A stretch of 64,000 nt of DNA from an uncultured Rhodobiaceae bacterium (GTDB lineage Bacteria; Pseudomonadota; Alphaproteobacteria; Rhizobiales; TMED25), in assembly GCA_913045225.1 (NCBI GenBank), contig CAJWPC010000006.1:1-64000 (forward strand), in the 5' to 3' direction. Below are positions 52,349-62,298 of the stretch, in pieces. Below the pieces are notes generated by a model. That model made no database searches and was not told the DNA's origin. It was given only the letters and a program-made list of their open reading frames with translations. A program made the position numbers and the translations under genes. Positions within the stretch are counted from its first letter, which is position 1. Every line of letters starts with the position of its first letter.

Positions 52349-53013
52349 TCGTTCAATCTGTCTGATAGCTCTTCAAGCAGTTGATTGACGTGCTCACTAA
52401 TATTAGTGGTGTTTGCCTTAGTTATTTTCATTTTTTCAGAAGTAACTATTGATTTTAATTCTGAATATGCGACATCGAGATCATCATTGATAATTACGTA
52501 ATCATATTCATTCCAGTGCTTTATTTCGTCATATGCTGCATTCAGTCTATTTTTTATTGTATCAATTGAGTCTTGGTCCCTCTTTATCAATCTGCCCATC
52601 AATTCAGTTGCCGTTGGTGGCAGTATGAATACCGAAATGATATTATCTTCATAATTATTTTTTAATTGAACCGCGCCTTGCCAATCAATATCAAAAATCA
52701 CATCATTTCCAATTTGGATATTTTCAATTACCCACTCTTTTGGGGTACCATAATTAAAACCAAAAACATTTGCATGTTCTAATAAGTTACCATCATCAAC
52801 CATTTTATTAAAAACTTGATCATCTACAAAATAATAATGTAAGCCCTCTTCTTCATTATCTCTTTTCTTCCGCGTTGTAACAGATATCGATAACACTGCA
52901 TTCTTGAGATCTGAAACAAGCTTTCTTGTTAAGGTAGTTTTTCCTGCACCAGACGGTGATGATATAATTATCATAACACCTTTTTGTCTAACTAAATTTA
53001 TATTCATAATCAC
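52345..53013 (-). CDS. gmk: Guanylate kinase
   Basis: ISSPSGAGKTTLTRKL, SVTTRKKRDNEEEGLHYYFV, FDIDWQGA. Confidence 0.96.
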   Translation of the reverse strand: MIMNINLVRQKGVMIIISSPSGAGKTTLTRKLVSDLKNAVLSISVTTRKKRDNEEEGLHYYFVDDQVFNKMVDDGNLLEHANVFGFNYGTPKEWVIENIQIGNDVIFDIDWQGAVQLKNNYEDNIISVFILPPTATELMGRLIKRDQDSIDTIKNRLNAAYDEIKHWNEYDYVIINDDLDVAYSELKSIVTSEKMKITKANTTNISEHVNQLLEELSDRLND

Positions 53014-53016
53014 TTA

Positions 53017-54273
53017 TTAGACTTTAGTAAAAATCAATGATGCATTCGTCCCACCAAAACCGAATGAATTACTTAGCGCGCTGTTGACCTCGCGTGTTAG
53101 TGATTTTTTTGGTACCAGATTTATTTTTGTATCTATGCAAATATTATCAAGATTTAGGGTAGCTGGTATTTTTCCTGTATTAATTGCCATTATTGAAAAT
53201 ATTGCCTCGACGGAACCCGCCGCACCCAACAAATGTCCAATAGATGACTTTGTTGATGACATATATAAATTTTTACTGTGTTCTCCAAATAACCTCTCTA
53301 CAGCCTTTATTTCAATTTCATCCCCAGCTGGTGTAGATGTTCCATGAGCATTAACATAGTCAATCTTGTCGTGAGCGATACCAGAATTACCAAGCGCAGC
53401 TTTCATTGATCTAAAGCCGCCATCCCCGTCTTCTGATGGTGAGGTTATATGGAAGGCGTCACCAGACAAGCCATATCCCTTGACCTCTGCATAAATTTTT
53501 GCTCCACGTTTTATTGCATGCTCATACTCCTCGAGTACAACAACCCCTGCACCTTCACCCATAACAAAGCCATCTCTATCCTCATCAAAAGGTCTTGAAG
53601 CCTCTGTAGGTTTATCATTAAATGCAGAAGACAGAGCTCTACATGCTGCAAAACCAGCTATGGATAACCTACATAAAGGAGACTCCGTTCCACCCGCGAC
53701 CATAACGTCCGCATCTCCAAATGCAATCAATCTTGATGCATCACCAATTGCATGAGACCCTGTAGAGCAGGCTGTAACCACAGAGTGATTTGGCCCTTTA
53801 AAGTTATTTCTTATTGATATGTGTCCAGACGCAAGGTTGATTAGTCGACCAGGTATGAAGAATGGTGATATTCTTCTTGGCCCTTTATCCCTTAAAATAA
53901 TTGCAGCATCTTCGATTCCTTGTAATCCACCAATACCAGATCCAATTAGTACGCCTGATCTAATTTCTTTGTCATAGGTATCAGCAACCCAACCTGAGTC
54001 TTTAATTGCTTGATCAGAGGCACAAATTGCGTAAGTAATAAACTCATCTACTTTTCTTTGCTCTTTAGGGTCAAGCCAATCATCAGGATTATAGGATCCG
54101 AGCTCACCACCTCTCGGTATTTGCGCAGCTATTTTAACAGGTAGATCTTCTGTATCAAAATTCTCAATTTTGCTTATGCCAGAATTACCTTTTATGAGAT
54201 TGTCCCAAACAAAGTCAACTCCAACCCCAAGTGGAGTTACTAAACCAAGTCCAGTAACAACAACGCGTCTCAT
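53017..54273 (-). CDS. fabF: 3-oxoacyl-ACP synthase II
   Basis: VVTGLGLVTPLG, VTACSTGSHAIGDA, NAHGTSTPAGD, SSTKSSIGHLLGAAGSVEA. Confidence 0.97.
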   Translation of the reverse strand: MRRVVVTGLGLVTPLGVGVDFVWDNLIKGNSGISKIENFDTEDLPVKIAAQIPRGGELGSYNPDDWLDPKEQRKVDEFITYAICASDQAIKDSGWVADTYDKEIRSGVLIGSGIGGLQGIEDAAIILRDKGPRRISPFFIPGRLINLASGHISIRNNFKGPNHSVVTACSTGSHAIGDASRLIAFGDADVMVAGGTESPLCRLSIAGFAACRALSSAFNDKPTEASRPFDEDRDGFVMGEGAGVVVLEEYEHAIKRGAKIYAEVKGYGLSGDAFHITSPSEDGDGGFRSMKAALGNSGIAHDKIDYVNAHGTSTPAGDEIEIKAVERLFGEHSKNLYMSSTKSSIGHLLGAAGSVEAIFSIMAINTGKIPATLNLDNICIDTKINLVPKKSLTREVNSALSNSFGFGGTNASLIFTKV

Positions 54274-54285
54274 CTTTTTCTGAAT

Positions 54286-54522
54286 TTAGGAGTCTTGCTT
54301 CTCAAGAAATGAGATCGCATCACCAACAGTTTGAATAGTTTCAGCGGCATCATCTGGAATTTCTACATTAAATTCCTCTTCAAATGCCATAACTAGCTCA
54401 ACAGTATCTAAACTATCAGCACCAAGATCGTCAATAAAGCTGGCTTTTTCTTCTACTTTATCTGCCTCTACTCCAAGATGCTCGATAACAATTTTTTTTA
54501 CGCGGTCAGCAACATCACTCAT
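54286..54522 (-). CDS. acpP: Acyl carrier protein
   Basis: Phosphopantetheine site [20 protein letters not shown]. Confidence 0.98.
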   Translation of the reverse strand: MSDVADRVKKIVIEHLGVEADKVEEKASFIDDLGADSLDTVELVMAFEEEFNVEIPDDAAETIQTVGDAISFLEKQDS

Positions 54523-54627
54523 TTTTTACCTCTGTAACTATTAAATTATAACTTATATAAGTATTAATATATTTATAAATATTTAACTACAATCAAAAAA
54601 TTTATTTTTGCCATGTAAATATCGGGG

Positions 54628-55365
54628 CTAGTGCATCACCATGCCACCATTAACATGAATTGTCTGCCCTGTGATATAGTCAGACATGTGACTTGATAGG
54701 AAAAGGCAGGCCTCGGCAACATCACTGGGTAATCCAAGTTTTGCCATTGGTATTCTTCCAATAATTGCTTCCTTTTGCTTTTCGTTTAGTGAGTCAATCA
54801 TATCAGAGTCAATCATACCAGGTGCAACACAATTAACAGTAATACCCCTAGTTGCCACTTCCATCGCTAATGATTTAGTAAAACCGACTAAGCCGGATTT
54901 TGATGAAACATAATTTGTTTGTCCTGGATTACCAGAAAATCCGACGACCGATGAAATAGAAATAATTTTTCCATGCCTCTGTTTAAACATCTGCTTTGTA
55001 ATATTTTTTGTTAATTTATATACAGATGTTAAATTCATATTAATGACATCGAACCAATCATCATCTTTCATCCGGATTAATAAATCATCTCTCTTTATAC
55101 CTGCATTATTTATGAGAATATCAATTGTTCCAAAATCATCAATTACATCCTCTGAAAGTTTATTTATATTGTTTAGATCAGATAAGTCACAAGGATATAT
55201 TAAATGATTGTTACCCAAATCCGACTGTAGTGACATTAATTTATCAACATTCGTTGCAGACAAGGCTATTTTTGCCCCCGAAATTGAGAGTTTTTTTGCA
55301 ATTTCTTTCCCAATACTGCCTGTTGATCCAGTTAATAGAACTGTTTTACCTTTTAATATACTCAT
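54628..55365 (-). CDS. fabG: 3-oxoacyl-ACP reductase
   Basis: SDR: TGSTGSIGKEIA, NNAGI, YVSSKSGLVGFTKSLA, VNCVAPGMIDSDM. Confidence 0.96.
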   Translation of the reverse strand: MSILKGKTVLLTGSTGSIGKEIAKKLSISGAKIALSATNVDKLMSLQSDLGNNHLIYPCDLSDLNNINKLSEDVIDDFGTIDILINNAGIKRDDLLIRMKDDDWFDVINMNLTSVYKLTKNITKQMFKQRHGKIISISSVVGFSGNPGQTNYVSSKSGLVGFTKSLAMEVATRGITVNCVAPGMIDSDMIDSLNEKQKEAIIGRIPMAKLGLPSDVAEACLFLSSHMSDYITGQTIHVNGGMVMH

Positions 55366-55381
55366 ATTGTATTCCTTGAAT

Positions 55382-56326
55382 TTAAACTAATATAAAACTA
55401 TCAATTTGATCGGGCATCTCAATGGAGTGTGAGTCCATTGTGCTGTCTATTCTCTTTGCGAGCCCCGTCAAAACCTTTCCTGCACCGATTTCAAATATCT
55501 TTTCAATACCATTTTTTTTAGCATATTTTATTGTCTCGACCCACCTTACCCTTGCTGTAACTTGCCTTACCAATAATTCAGTAATTTTTTCTGCTTGCGT
55601 CTCTGGCTTGGCATTTACATTTGCTATTATCGGGGTAATTGGATCAATAATATTTGACTCACCGAGCGCTTCGCTCATTACGTCTGCCGCCGGCTGCATA
55701 AGGCTACAATGAAATGGTGCGCTTACTGGGAGTTTTAGGGCTTTTTTTGCACCAAAATTTGCAGACAACTCAATCGCAGCATCTATCGCCTCGATGTGCC
55801 CACTAATAACAACTTGCCCAGGAGCATTGTCATTGGCAACATTGCAGACCAGATCAGCGCTTTGATCATTTATGCACCTTATCAATTGCTCTACTTCTTC
55901 TATTGAACTACCAATTAAAGCCGCCATCGCCCCCTGCCCAATTGGAACCGCCTTTTGCATCGAAATACCGCGAAGTTTTAACAGCTTCGCAGCGGTTGCT
56001 AACTCAAGTGATTTTGTGGCAACCAGCGCAGAATATTCACCTAACGAATGTCCTGCACAATATCCAATCTTACTAAAATCAATCCCTATTTCATTTTCTA
56101 AAACACGAAATATGGCGATACTGGCAGACATTATTGCTGGTTGCGCATTTTCGGTTTTTGTCAATTCTTCAATATCTCCGTCCCACATAATTTTTGATAG
56201 GCTCTGAGATAATGACTCATCTACTTCATCAAATACATCCCTAGCGGCTACAAAGTTTTCAGAGAATGTTTTTCCCATACCAATATGTTGACTGCCTTGA
56301 CCAGGAAAAACTAATAAATTTCTCAT
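55382..56326 (-). CDS. fabD: Malonyl-CoA:ACP transacylase
   Basis: FPGQGSQHIGMGK, AGHSLGEYSALVA, VSAPFHCSLMQPA. Confidence 0.97.
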   Translation of the reverse strand: MRNLLVFPGQGSQHIGMGKTFSENFVAARDVFDEVDESLSQSLSKIMWDGDIEELTKTENAQPAIMSASIAIFRVLENEIGIDFSKIGYCAGHSLGEYSALVATKSLELATAAKLLKLRGISMQKAVPIGQGAMAALIGSSIEEVEQLIRCINDQSADLVCNVANDNAPGQVVISGHIEAIDAAIELSANFGAKKALKLPVSAPFHCSLMQPAADVMSEALGESNIIDPITPIIANVNAKPETQAEKITELLVRQVTARVRWVETIKYAKKNGIEKIFEIGAGKVLTGLAKRIDSTMDSHSIEMPDQIDSFILV

Positions 56327-56397
56327 TTTAATACCTTTTTTGTTGCAAAACTTATTACTTCAATATAGTAATCTACTATAATTTTGTTATCAAAATA

Positions 56398-56426
56398 TTG
56401 ACGCGCCTAATTAAGATTTGAATAAT
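56398..56426 (+). promoter_or_regulatory. Candidate sigma70 promoter for rpsF operon
   Basis: TTGACG (56398-56403), 17-nt spacer, AATAAT (56421-56426), in the fabD/rpsF divergent region. Confidence 0.5.
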
Positions 56427-56503
56427 AAATTATTTTATATTGCTTAATATATTTGATAAACATATATATAGTTATAGTAGAATTTTACAGGATTTAATAA
56501 AAT

Positions 56504-56848
56504 ATGCCATTATATGAACATGTTTATTTAGCTCGACAAGATATCACAACACAGCAAGTTGAGGCTATAAACAATACCATTGAAGATTTAATAAAAAAAG
56601 ATGGTGGTAGTATTGATAAAGTTGAGTACTGGGGCTTGCGCCAACTGGCATATAAAATAAAGAAAAATAGGAAAGCACACTACACACTCATGAATATTAA
56701 TGCGCCATCTGATACTTTAAAAGAACTGGACAGGCAAATAAGCCTAAACGAAAATGTGCTGAGGCATTTGACTGTAAAAGTGAATAAATTTGAAGAAACC
56801 CCATCAGTTATGATGGATTCCAAATCAAGTGACTCAAAAGAAGATTAG
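56504..56848 (+). CDS. rpsF: 30S ribosomal protein S6
   Basis: MPLYEHVYLARQDI, WGLRQLAYKIKKNRKAHYTLMNI; operon with rpsR/rplI. Confidence 0.97.
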   Translation: MPLYEHVYLARQDITTQQVEAINNTIEDLIKKDGGSIDKVEYWGLRQLAYKIKKNRKAHYTLMNINAPSDTLKELDRQISLNENVLRHLTVKVNKFEETPSVMMDSKSSDSKED

Positions 56849-56851
56849 TAA

Positions 56852-57094
56852 ATGCAAGCATCACAACAAACAAAAAAACCGTATTTTCGTAATTCACGCA
56901 ATTGCCCACTCTCCGAGCCAGACTCACCACCTATCGATTATAAGAATGTAAAATTACTACAGAAATATATATCCGAACGCGGTAAAATGATACCAAGTAG
57001 AATTACATCTGTCTCAGCAAAAAAACAACGAGAGCTGGCGGTGGCAGTAAAGCGTGCAAGGTTTCTTGGCTTATTACCATATTTGCAAAGATAA
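56852..57094 (+). CDS. rpsR: 30S ribosomal protein S18
   Basis: [50 protein letters not shown]. Confidence 0.98.
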   Translation: MQASQQTKKPYFRNSRNCPLSEPDSPPIDYKNVKLLQKYISERGKMIPSRITSVSAKKQRELAVAVKRARFLGLLPYLQR

Positions 57095-57146
57095 ATATTT
57101 TTATTGGTTGGGTATAACCCTAACCGCAAACTAGCGGGACAGCGAC

Positions 57147-58076
57147 ATGATAAAAAAACAGATATCTCTACTATTACTTGCCATCTTGCTGCAAGCACTG
57201 TTCTTCATCTACCCATTATCGGGAAATTCTGGTTTCTTATTTAATCTGTTTCTATTTTGCCCCTTACCGCTCTATTTTTTAGGAATTTTATTTGGCTACA
57301 GGTATGTCATATTTGCTTCAATTCCAGCAATAATAATTATCTATACATATGGTTTTAATATTGCTGTTTCTTACTCGCTATTCTTTGCGTTACCCTGTGT
57401 CTACTTATCGTATTATATTGGACTTAACAAAATAGCTGGCTCTGACGCAAAAGAAGTGATCTGGTATCCACTTTCACTAATTTTTTCAAAAATAATTATG
57501 CTATCTCTGGTTCTGAGTCTAATTGGTATCTTATTTTTGGGCATAAATATTGTTGACTATAATGAAACAATATCATCAATTTACTCTGACGTTTATCAAA
57601 TTAGACCTGATCTTGAGCAAACGATTCAGCTCAATAATATTGCCTTGATGTCAGCGAGTCTGCCGTCAATACTTGTTGCATTTTGGATATTAATTTTTTT
57701 AGTTAACCTATGGATCGCTACAAAAATCACTAGAAAAATAGATAGCAATGTCAGAAGCTGGGATGGTTTTGATGAAATCAGCTTACCAAAGCATTTCATT
57801 TACCTGCTGATGGTTTTCTTAGTATTAGCATTCGCAGCTCAGGGCATAATAAAAGTGATGTCTATAACAGGGGCAACTGCAATACTTATGGGCTATTCTA
57901 TAAACGGATTATCTGTTTTACATAACGTCACAAAAAACTTTAATTTAAGGCCATTAGTGCTAACTACACTGTATATTTTGGTCTTACTATTTGTGCCATT
58001 TATAATCCCAGTGACGATCTTAGGGATTATGGATTACAAAAATAATTTAAGAAATAAAATTAAGTCAAGGAGATAA
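57147..58076 (+). CDS. DUF2232-family membrane protein
   Basis: Multi-TM protein between rpsR and rplI; typical alphaproteobacterial position of DUF2232. Confidence 0.75.
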   Translation: MIKKQISLLLLAILLQALFFIYPLSGNSGFLFNLFLFCPLPLYFLGILFGYRYVIFASIPAIIIIYTYGFNIAVSYSLFFALPCVYLSYYIGLNKIAGSDAKEVIWYPLSLIFSKIIMLSLVLSLIGILFLGINIVDYNETISSIYSDVYQIRPDLEQTIQLNNIALMSASLPSILVAFWILIFLVNLWIATKITRKIDSNVRSWDGFDEISLPKHFIYLLMVFLVLAFAAQGIIKVMSITGATAILMGYSINGLSVLHNVTKNFNLRPLVLTTLYILVLLFVPFIIPVTILGIMDYKNNLRNKIKSRR

Positions 58077-58079
58077 AAA

Positions 58080-58748
58080 ATGAAAATAATCTTACTGGAA
58101 AAAGTTGAAAAACTCGGATCACTTGGAGATCAAGTGGAAGTTAAGAATGGCTATGCACGTAATTATCTTTTGCCAACAGGTAAAGCACTGAGGGCGACTG
58201 AAGAAAATATTAAGTATTTTGAGGAAAAAGCATCCGATTTAAAAAAGAAGAATGATAAGGACGTGAAAGAAGCAAATAAATTCTTAGATAAAATTACTGG
58301 GAAAACTTTTGTTGTGATAAGGCAAGCTGGAGAAAATGGTCAGCTCTTTGGTTCAGTGACAACTCGAGATATTGCCAACCTTCTAAAAGATAATGGCATT
58401 GATCAAATCAAAAAAAATCAGGTATCACTACTTGAACCAATCAAAGCTCTTGGCATTGTCGACGTTAAAGTTAATTTACATGCAGAGGTATCAACAACAA
58501 TAAAAATAAATATTGCAAGAACCGAAGAAGAGGCCGAACTGCAGGAGAGAGGTAAAGTTGTATCCTTGGATGAGAGTCAATTAGATGAAGATGCTGTTAT
58601 GGATGTTTTTGATGAAGGTGTCGAAGCCGAACTCAGTGAAGAGGTCACTGATGAGGCCCATGATGAAAGCTCAGAGGTAAATGATAACGAAGGAACTGAC
58701 GACGGTGATGCGGCAGTTGAAGAAAAAAAAGATGAGGAAAAAGAATAA
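58080..58748 (+). CDS. rplI: 50S ribosomal protein L9 with acidic C-terminal extension
   Basis: MKIILLEKVEKLGSLGDQVEVKNGYARNYLLPTGKA; about 70 aa Asp/Glu-rich tail. Confidence 0.97.
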   Translation: MKIILLEKVEKLGSLGDQVEVKNGYARNYLLPTGKALRATEENIKYFEEKASDLKKKNDKDVKEANKFLDKITGKTFVVIRQAGENGQLFGSVTTRDIANLLKDNGIDQIKKNQVSLLEPIKALGIVDVKVNLHAEVSTTIKINIARTEEEAELQERGKVVSLDESQLDEDAVMDVFDEGVEAELSEEVTDEAHDESSEVNDNEGTDDGDAAVEEKKDEEKE

Positions 58749-58887
58749 ACACTTCAGTCAAGATATTTTTTGGAAATTACGAATTAATGAATATTAGATG
58801 TGGATTATTTTGAATAAATTTAAAAATAATTCTTAGTAACATTGCTTCTTCTATATTCTTTTAACAAGTAAGAGTATAAATTTTAGT

Positions 58888-60375
58888 ATGACATCAATAA
58901 TTCAAAATATAGCCAGCAATTCAGAAGATGAATACAGGCAGCTGCCTCATAATTTAGACGCAGAGCAGCAGCTACTCGGTGCATTATTAGTCAATAATGA
59001 CTTATTTGATAAAATATCTAGTAATTTAAAGATTGAACATTTTTTTGAACACATACACGGTGTAATTTTCGATAATATATCAAAGCTAATTTTATCAAAT
59101 AAACTTGCATCCCCAATCACACTAAAAACACAAATCGATAATGATGAGAGATTTGAGGAGATTGAAGGAAGCAAATATTTGATTAAACTAGCCGCCGAGT
59201 CCTCCTCAATAATAAATATTGAAGAATATGCACAAATCATTCGTCATCTATATACATGGAGGAATCTTATTGATTTAGGAAATGATGTGGTTAATGTATC
59301 CTATTCACCACCTGCAGATATGACACCACATGATCACCTTGAATATATTGAGCAAAAATTATACTCACTTGCTGAGGATGAAAAATATGGAAATGATTTT
59401 AAAAATTTTTCAACCGCATTGACAGAGGCAATTGATACTGCAGCAAGTGCTTATCATAAAGATGGTAAGGTCTCTGGGCTATCAAGCGGTTTTAAGGATC
59501 TTGATAAGGTTCTTGGTGGTCTACAACCTTCCGACCTTCTGATCATTGCCGGTAGACCGTCAATGGGTAAAACAGCTTTTGCTACAAACATTGCCTTTCA
59601 TATTGCTAATGCTTATAATATTGGAGACAATGATACTGAGAAAAAGCAAAGTCAGGGCGCAGTTGTGGGTTTTTTCTCACTAGAAATGTCATCATCACAA
59701 CTTGCAACAAGAATAATATCTGAACAAACATCTGTATCCTCAGACAAAATTCGAAAGGGTCAAATCTCAAACATTGAGTATGATAGACTAATAGACGTCG
59801 CCCGAAAACTTCAGGATATTCCACTATTTATCGATGAAACAGGTGGGATTAGTATAGGGCAATTAATTGCTAGAGCACGTAAGCTAAAAAGGCAAAATAA
59901 TTTAGGCATTCTAATAATTGATTACCTTCAATTACTGACATCCAGTAACAGAAGGTACAATGAGAATAGGGTACAGGAATTGTCTGAGATTACACAAAGT
60001 TTGAAAGCCCTAGCTAAGGAGTTAAATATCCCAATAATAGCGCTATCTCAACTTTCAAGACAAGTAGAAAATAGAGACGATAAAAAACCGCAATTATCCG
60101 ATTTGAGAGAGTCCGGTTCCATAGAACAAGATGCTGATGTGGTAATGTTTTTGTACAGAGAAGAATATTATCTTGAGAAAAAACAGCCAAGAGAGGGAAC
60201 GGAGGAATATATACAGTGGCAAGAAAGTATGGAACAAGTACATCAAAAAGCCGAAGTGCTTATTGGAAAGAATAGACACGGACCAACGCCAGTAATCGAA
60301 ATGTATTTTGATGGAAACGTAACCCGCTTTAGTGATTATACGTCAGATGATAAGCTTCCTGAGCGATTTGAGTAA
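58888..60375 (+). CDS. dnaB: Replicative DNA helicase DnaB
   Basis: LPHNLDAEQQLLGALL, AGRPSMGKTAFATNIA, IIDYLQLL, LSQLSRQVENRDDKKPQLSDLRESGSIEQDADVV. Confidence 0.98.
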   Translation: MTSIIQNIASNSEDEYRQLPHNLDAEQQLLGALLVNNDLFDKISSNLKIEHFFEHIHGVIFDNISKLILSNKLASPITLKTQIDNDERFEEIEGSKYLIKLAAESSSIINIEEYAQIIRHLYTWRNLIDLGNDVVNVSYSPPADMTPHDHLEYIEQKLYSLAEDEKYGNDFKNFSTALTEAIDTAASAYHKDGKVSGLSSGFKDLDKVLGGLQPSDLLIIAGRPSMGKTAFATNIAFHIANAYNIGDNDTEKKQSQGAVVGFFSLEMSSSQLATRIISEQTSVSSDKIRKGQISNIEYDRLIDVARKLQDIPLFIDETGGISIGQLIARARKLKRQNNLGILIIDYLQLLTSSNRRYNENRVQELSEITQSLKALAKELNIPIIALSQLSRQVENRDDKKPQLSDLRESGSIEQDADVVMFLYREEYYLEKKQPREGTEEYIQWQESMEQVHQKAEVLIGKNRHGPTPVIEMYFDGNVTRFSDYTSDDKLPERFE

Positions 60376-60405
60376 ATTTGACTTATCGAAGGTTATAAAT
60401 GAAAA

Positions 60406-61512
60406 ATGAATGATAACGCGCAAAATATGTTATCAGCATTTATGAATATAAACCTTGCTTCCATATCTCATAACTATCATAAAATCAGTAAATTTGTTAA
60501 GCCAGCTATTTGCGCTGCCACAGTGAAGGCTGATGCCTATGGTTTGGGTCTAGAGGAAGTTGCAATTACTCTTCAAAATTCAGGATGCAAATATTTTTTC
60601 GTATCAGATTTATATGAAGCAATTAGACTCAGAAATATTTTTGGTTCAAATGACAATGTTGTATATGCGCTAAATGGACTAAAGCCTAAAATGACAAAAG
60701 AATATATTTCACATAGAATTACACCGGTCATTGGAAGCTCTGCTGAGCTTGAGGAGTATAGGGTCAATATTGATGAATGCGGAGAACATCGCATTGCCCT
60801 TCACTTTGATACAGGTTTTTCAAGGCTTGGTTTTGAGATGAATGAAATTAGTAAATTATCAATCAATGGATTAAATATTGACCTCATAATGTCACATCTT
60901 TCAACAGCCGAAGACCCACAATCGAACCTACCTGAAAATCAACTTAATCAGCTTTTAAATGCCACCAATAGATTTGTTGGGATAAAAAAAACCATTGCAA
61001 ACTCAGCTGCAATTTTTAGAGGTAAATCTTTTTTGCTTGATATGGTTAGACCGGGAATTAGCCTATATTGTGGCTACAATGAAAAAGGAAACTTAAATGG
61101 GTTAGAGTCTGCAATTGAGTTATATGCTCCAATAATACAAATAAAAAATATAAAAGCTGGCTCAACAATAGGATATGGAGCTTCGTATAGAGCTATCAAA
61201 GATATTAGAATTGCACTCGTAGAATTCGGCTACGCTGATGGTCTGCCATGGTCATTAAAATCGACGAATCATCAATCTGGCGGACAGTTCTATTTTAACA
61301 ATGCCCCAACACCAATATTGGGCAGAGTTTCCATGGATATTGTTGCAATTGACGTAACAGGGATAAAAAATGATATAAAAAGAGGTGATTTTGTAGAAAT
61401 AATTGGATCAAATCAAAATATTGATACCTTAGCTAAAAATGCTGGTACAATAAGTTACGAGATACTGACAAGATTAAACTCAAGAGTCAAAAAGCACTAT
61501 AAATATGTATAG
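60406..61512 (+). CDS. alr: Alanine racemase
   Basis: VKADAYGLG PLP-Lys motif, VRPGISLYCG, GYADGLPWSL, GRVSMDI. Confidence 0.96.
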   Translation: MNDNAQNMLSAFMNINLASISHNYHKISKFVKPAICAATVKADAYGLGLEEVAITLQNSGCKYFFVSDLYEAIRLRNIFGSNDNVVYALNGLKPKMTKEYISHRITPVIGSSAELEEYRVNIDECGEHRIALHFDTGFSRLGFEMNEISKLSINGLNIDLIMSHLSTAEDPQSNLPENQLNQLLNATNRFVGIKKTIANSAAIFRGKSFLLDMVRPGISLYCGYNEKGNLNGLESAIELYAPIIQIKNIKAGSTIGYGASYRAIKDIRIALVEFGYADGLPWSLKSTNHQSGGQFYFNNAPTPILGRVSMDIVAIDVTGIKNDIKRGDFVEIIGSNQNIDTLAKNAGTISYEILTRLNSRVKKHYKYV

Positions 61513-62293
61513 ATATATTTATATTATCCCAGAAGCAATAGGCAGGTCTGTTTTAAAGATATGCGCAAGTATTGGACGTATTGCAATTTTCTTTTATGAC
61601 TTTGTTGTATGCCTATTTACGCCACCTATTTATATTAAATCATTATTAGGTCAATTGGTTAGAATTGGTTATAATTCTCTCCCAGTAATTGGGCTTACAG
61701 CTTTTTTCACAGGTGGCGTATTAGCATTACAAATATATGTTGGGGGCTCAAGATTTAATGCTGAAAATATTGTTGCATCAATTGTTGCGCTAGGAATTAC
61801 CAGAGAATTAGGTCCTGTAATCGCCGGATTAATGCTAGCAGGAAGAGTTTCAGCTTCAATTTCGGCAGAAATTGCAACTATGAGGGTAACAGAACAAATT
61901 GATGCGCTCATTACACTATCAACAAATCCAATGAAATATCTAGTTGTACCCAGGGTACTGGCGGCCGTTATAAGTCTGCCAATCTTGGTAATTATCGCTG
62001 ACATAATCGGAATAATGGGTGGCTTTGTTGTGGGAACAAAAACTCTTGGATTTATTGAGCAAAGCTACATAAAAAATACACTAGATATTATCGAACTCCG
62101 CGATGTCATGTCAGGGCTGATTAAAGCTGCCGTATTTGGTTTCATTGTTGCCTTTATGGGCTGCTATCACGGATATAATTCCACCGGAGGCGCGCAGGGC
62201 GTTGGTAGATCGACAACATTAGCAGTTGTTTCTGCGTCAATACTGATATTAGCGTCAAACTATATCTTAACATCATTAGTATTTACAAATTAG
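61505..62293 (+). CDS. mlaE: MlaE-like ABC transporter permease
   Basis: GLTAFFTGGVLALQ, ALGITRELGPVIAGLMLAGRVSASISAEIATMRVTEQIDAL. Confidence 0.95.
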   Translation: MYRYIYIIPEAIGRSVLKICASIGRIAIFFYDFVVCLFTPPIYIKSLLGQLVRIGYNSLPVIGLTAFFTGGVLALQIYVGGSRFNAENIVASIVALGITRELGPVIAGLMLAGRVSASISAEIATMRVTEQIDALITLSTNPMKYLVVPRVLAAVISLPILVIIADIIGIMGGFVVGTKTLGFIEQSYIKNTLDIIELRDVMSGLIKAAVFGFIVAFMGCYHGYNSTGGAQGVGRSTTLAVVSASILILASNYILTSLVFTN

Positions 62294-62298
62294 ATAAA

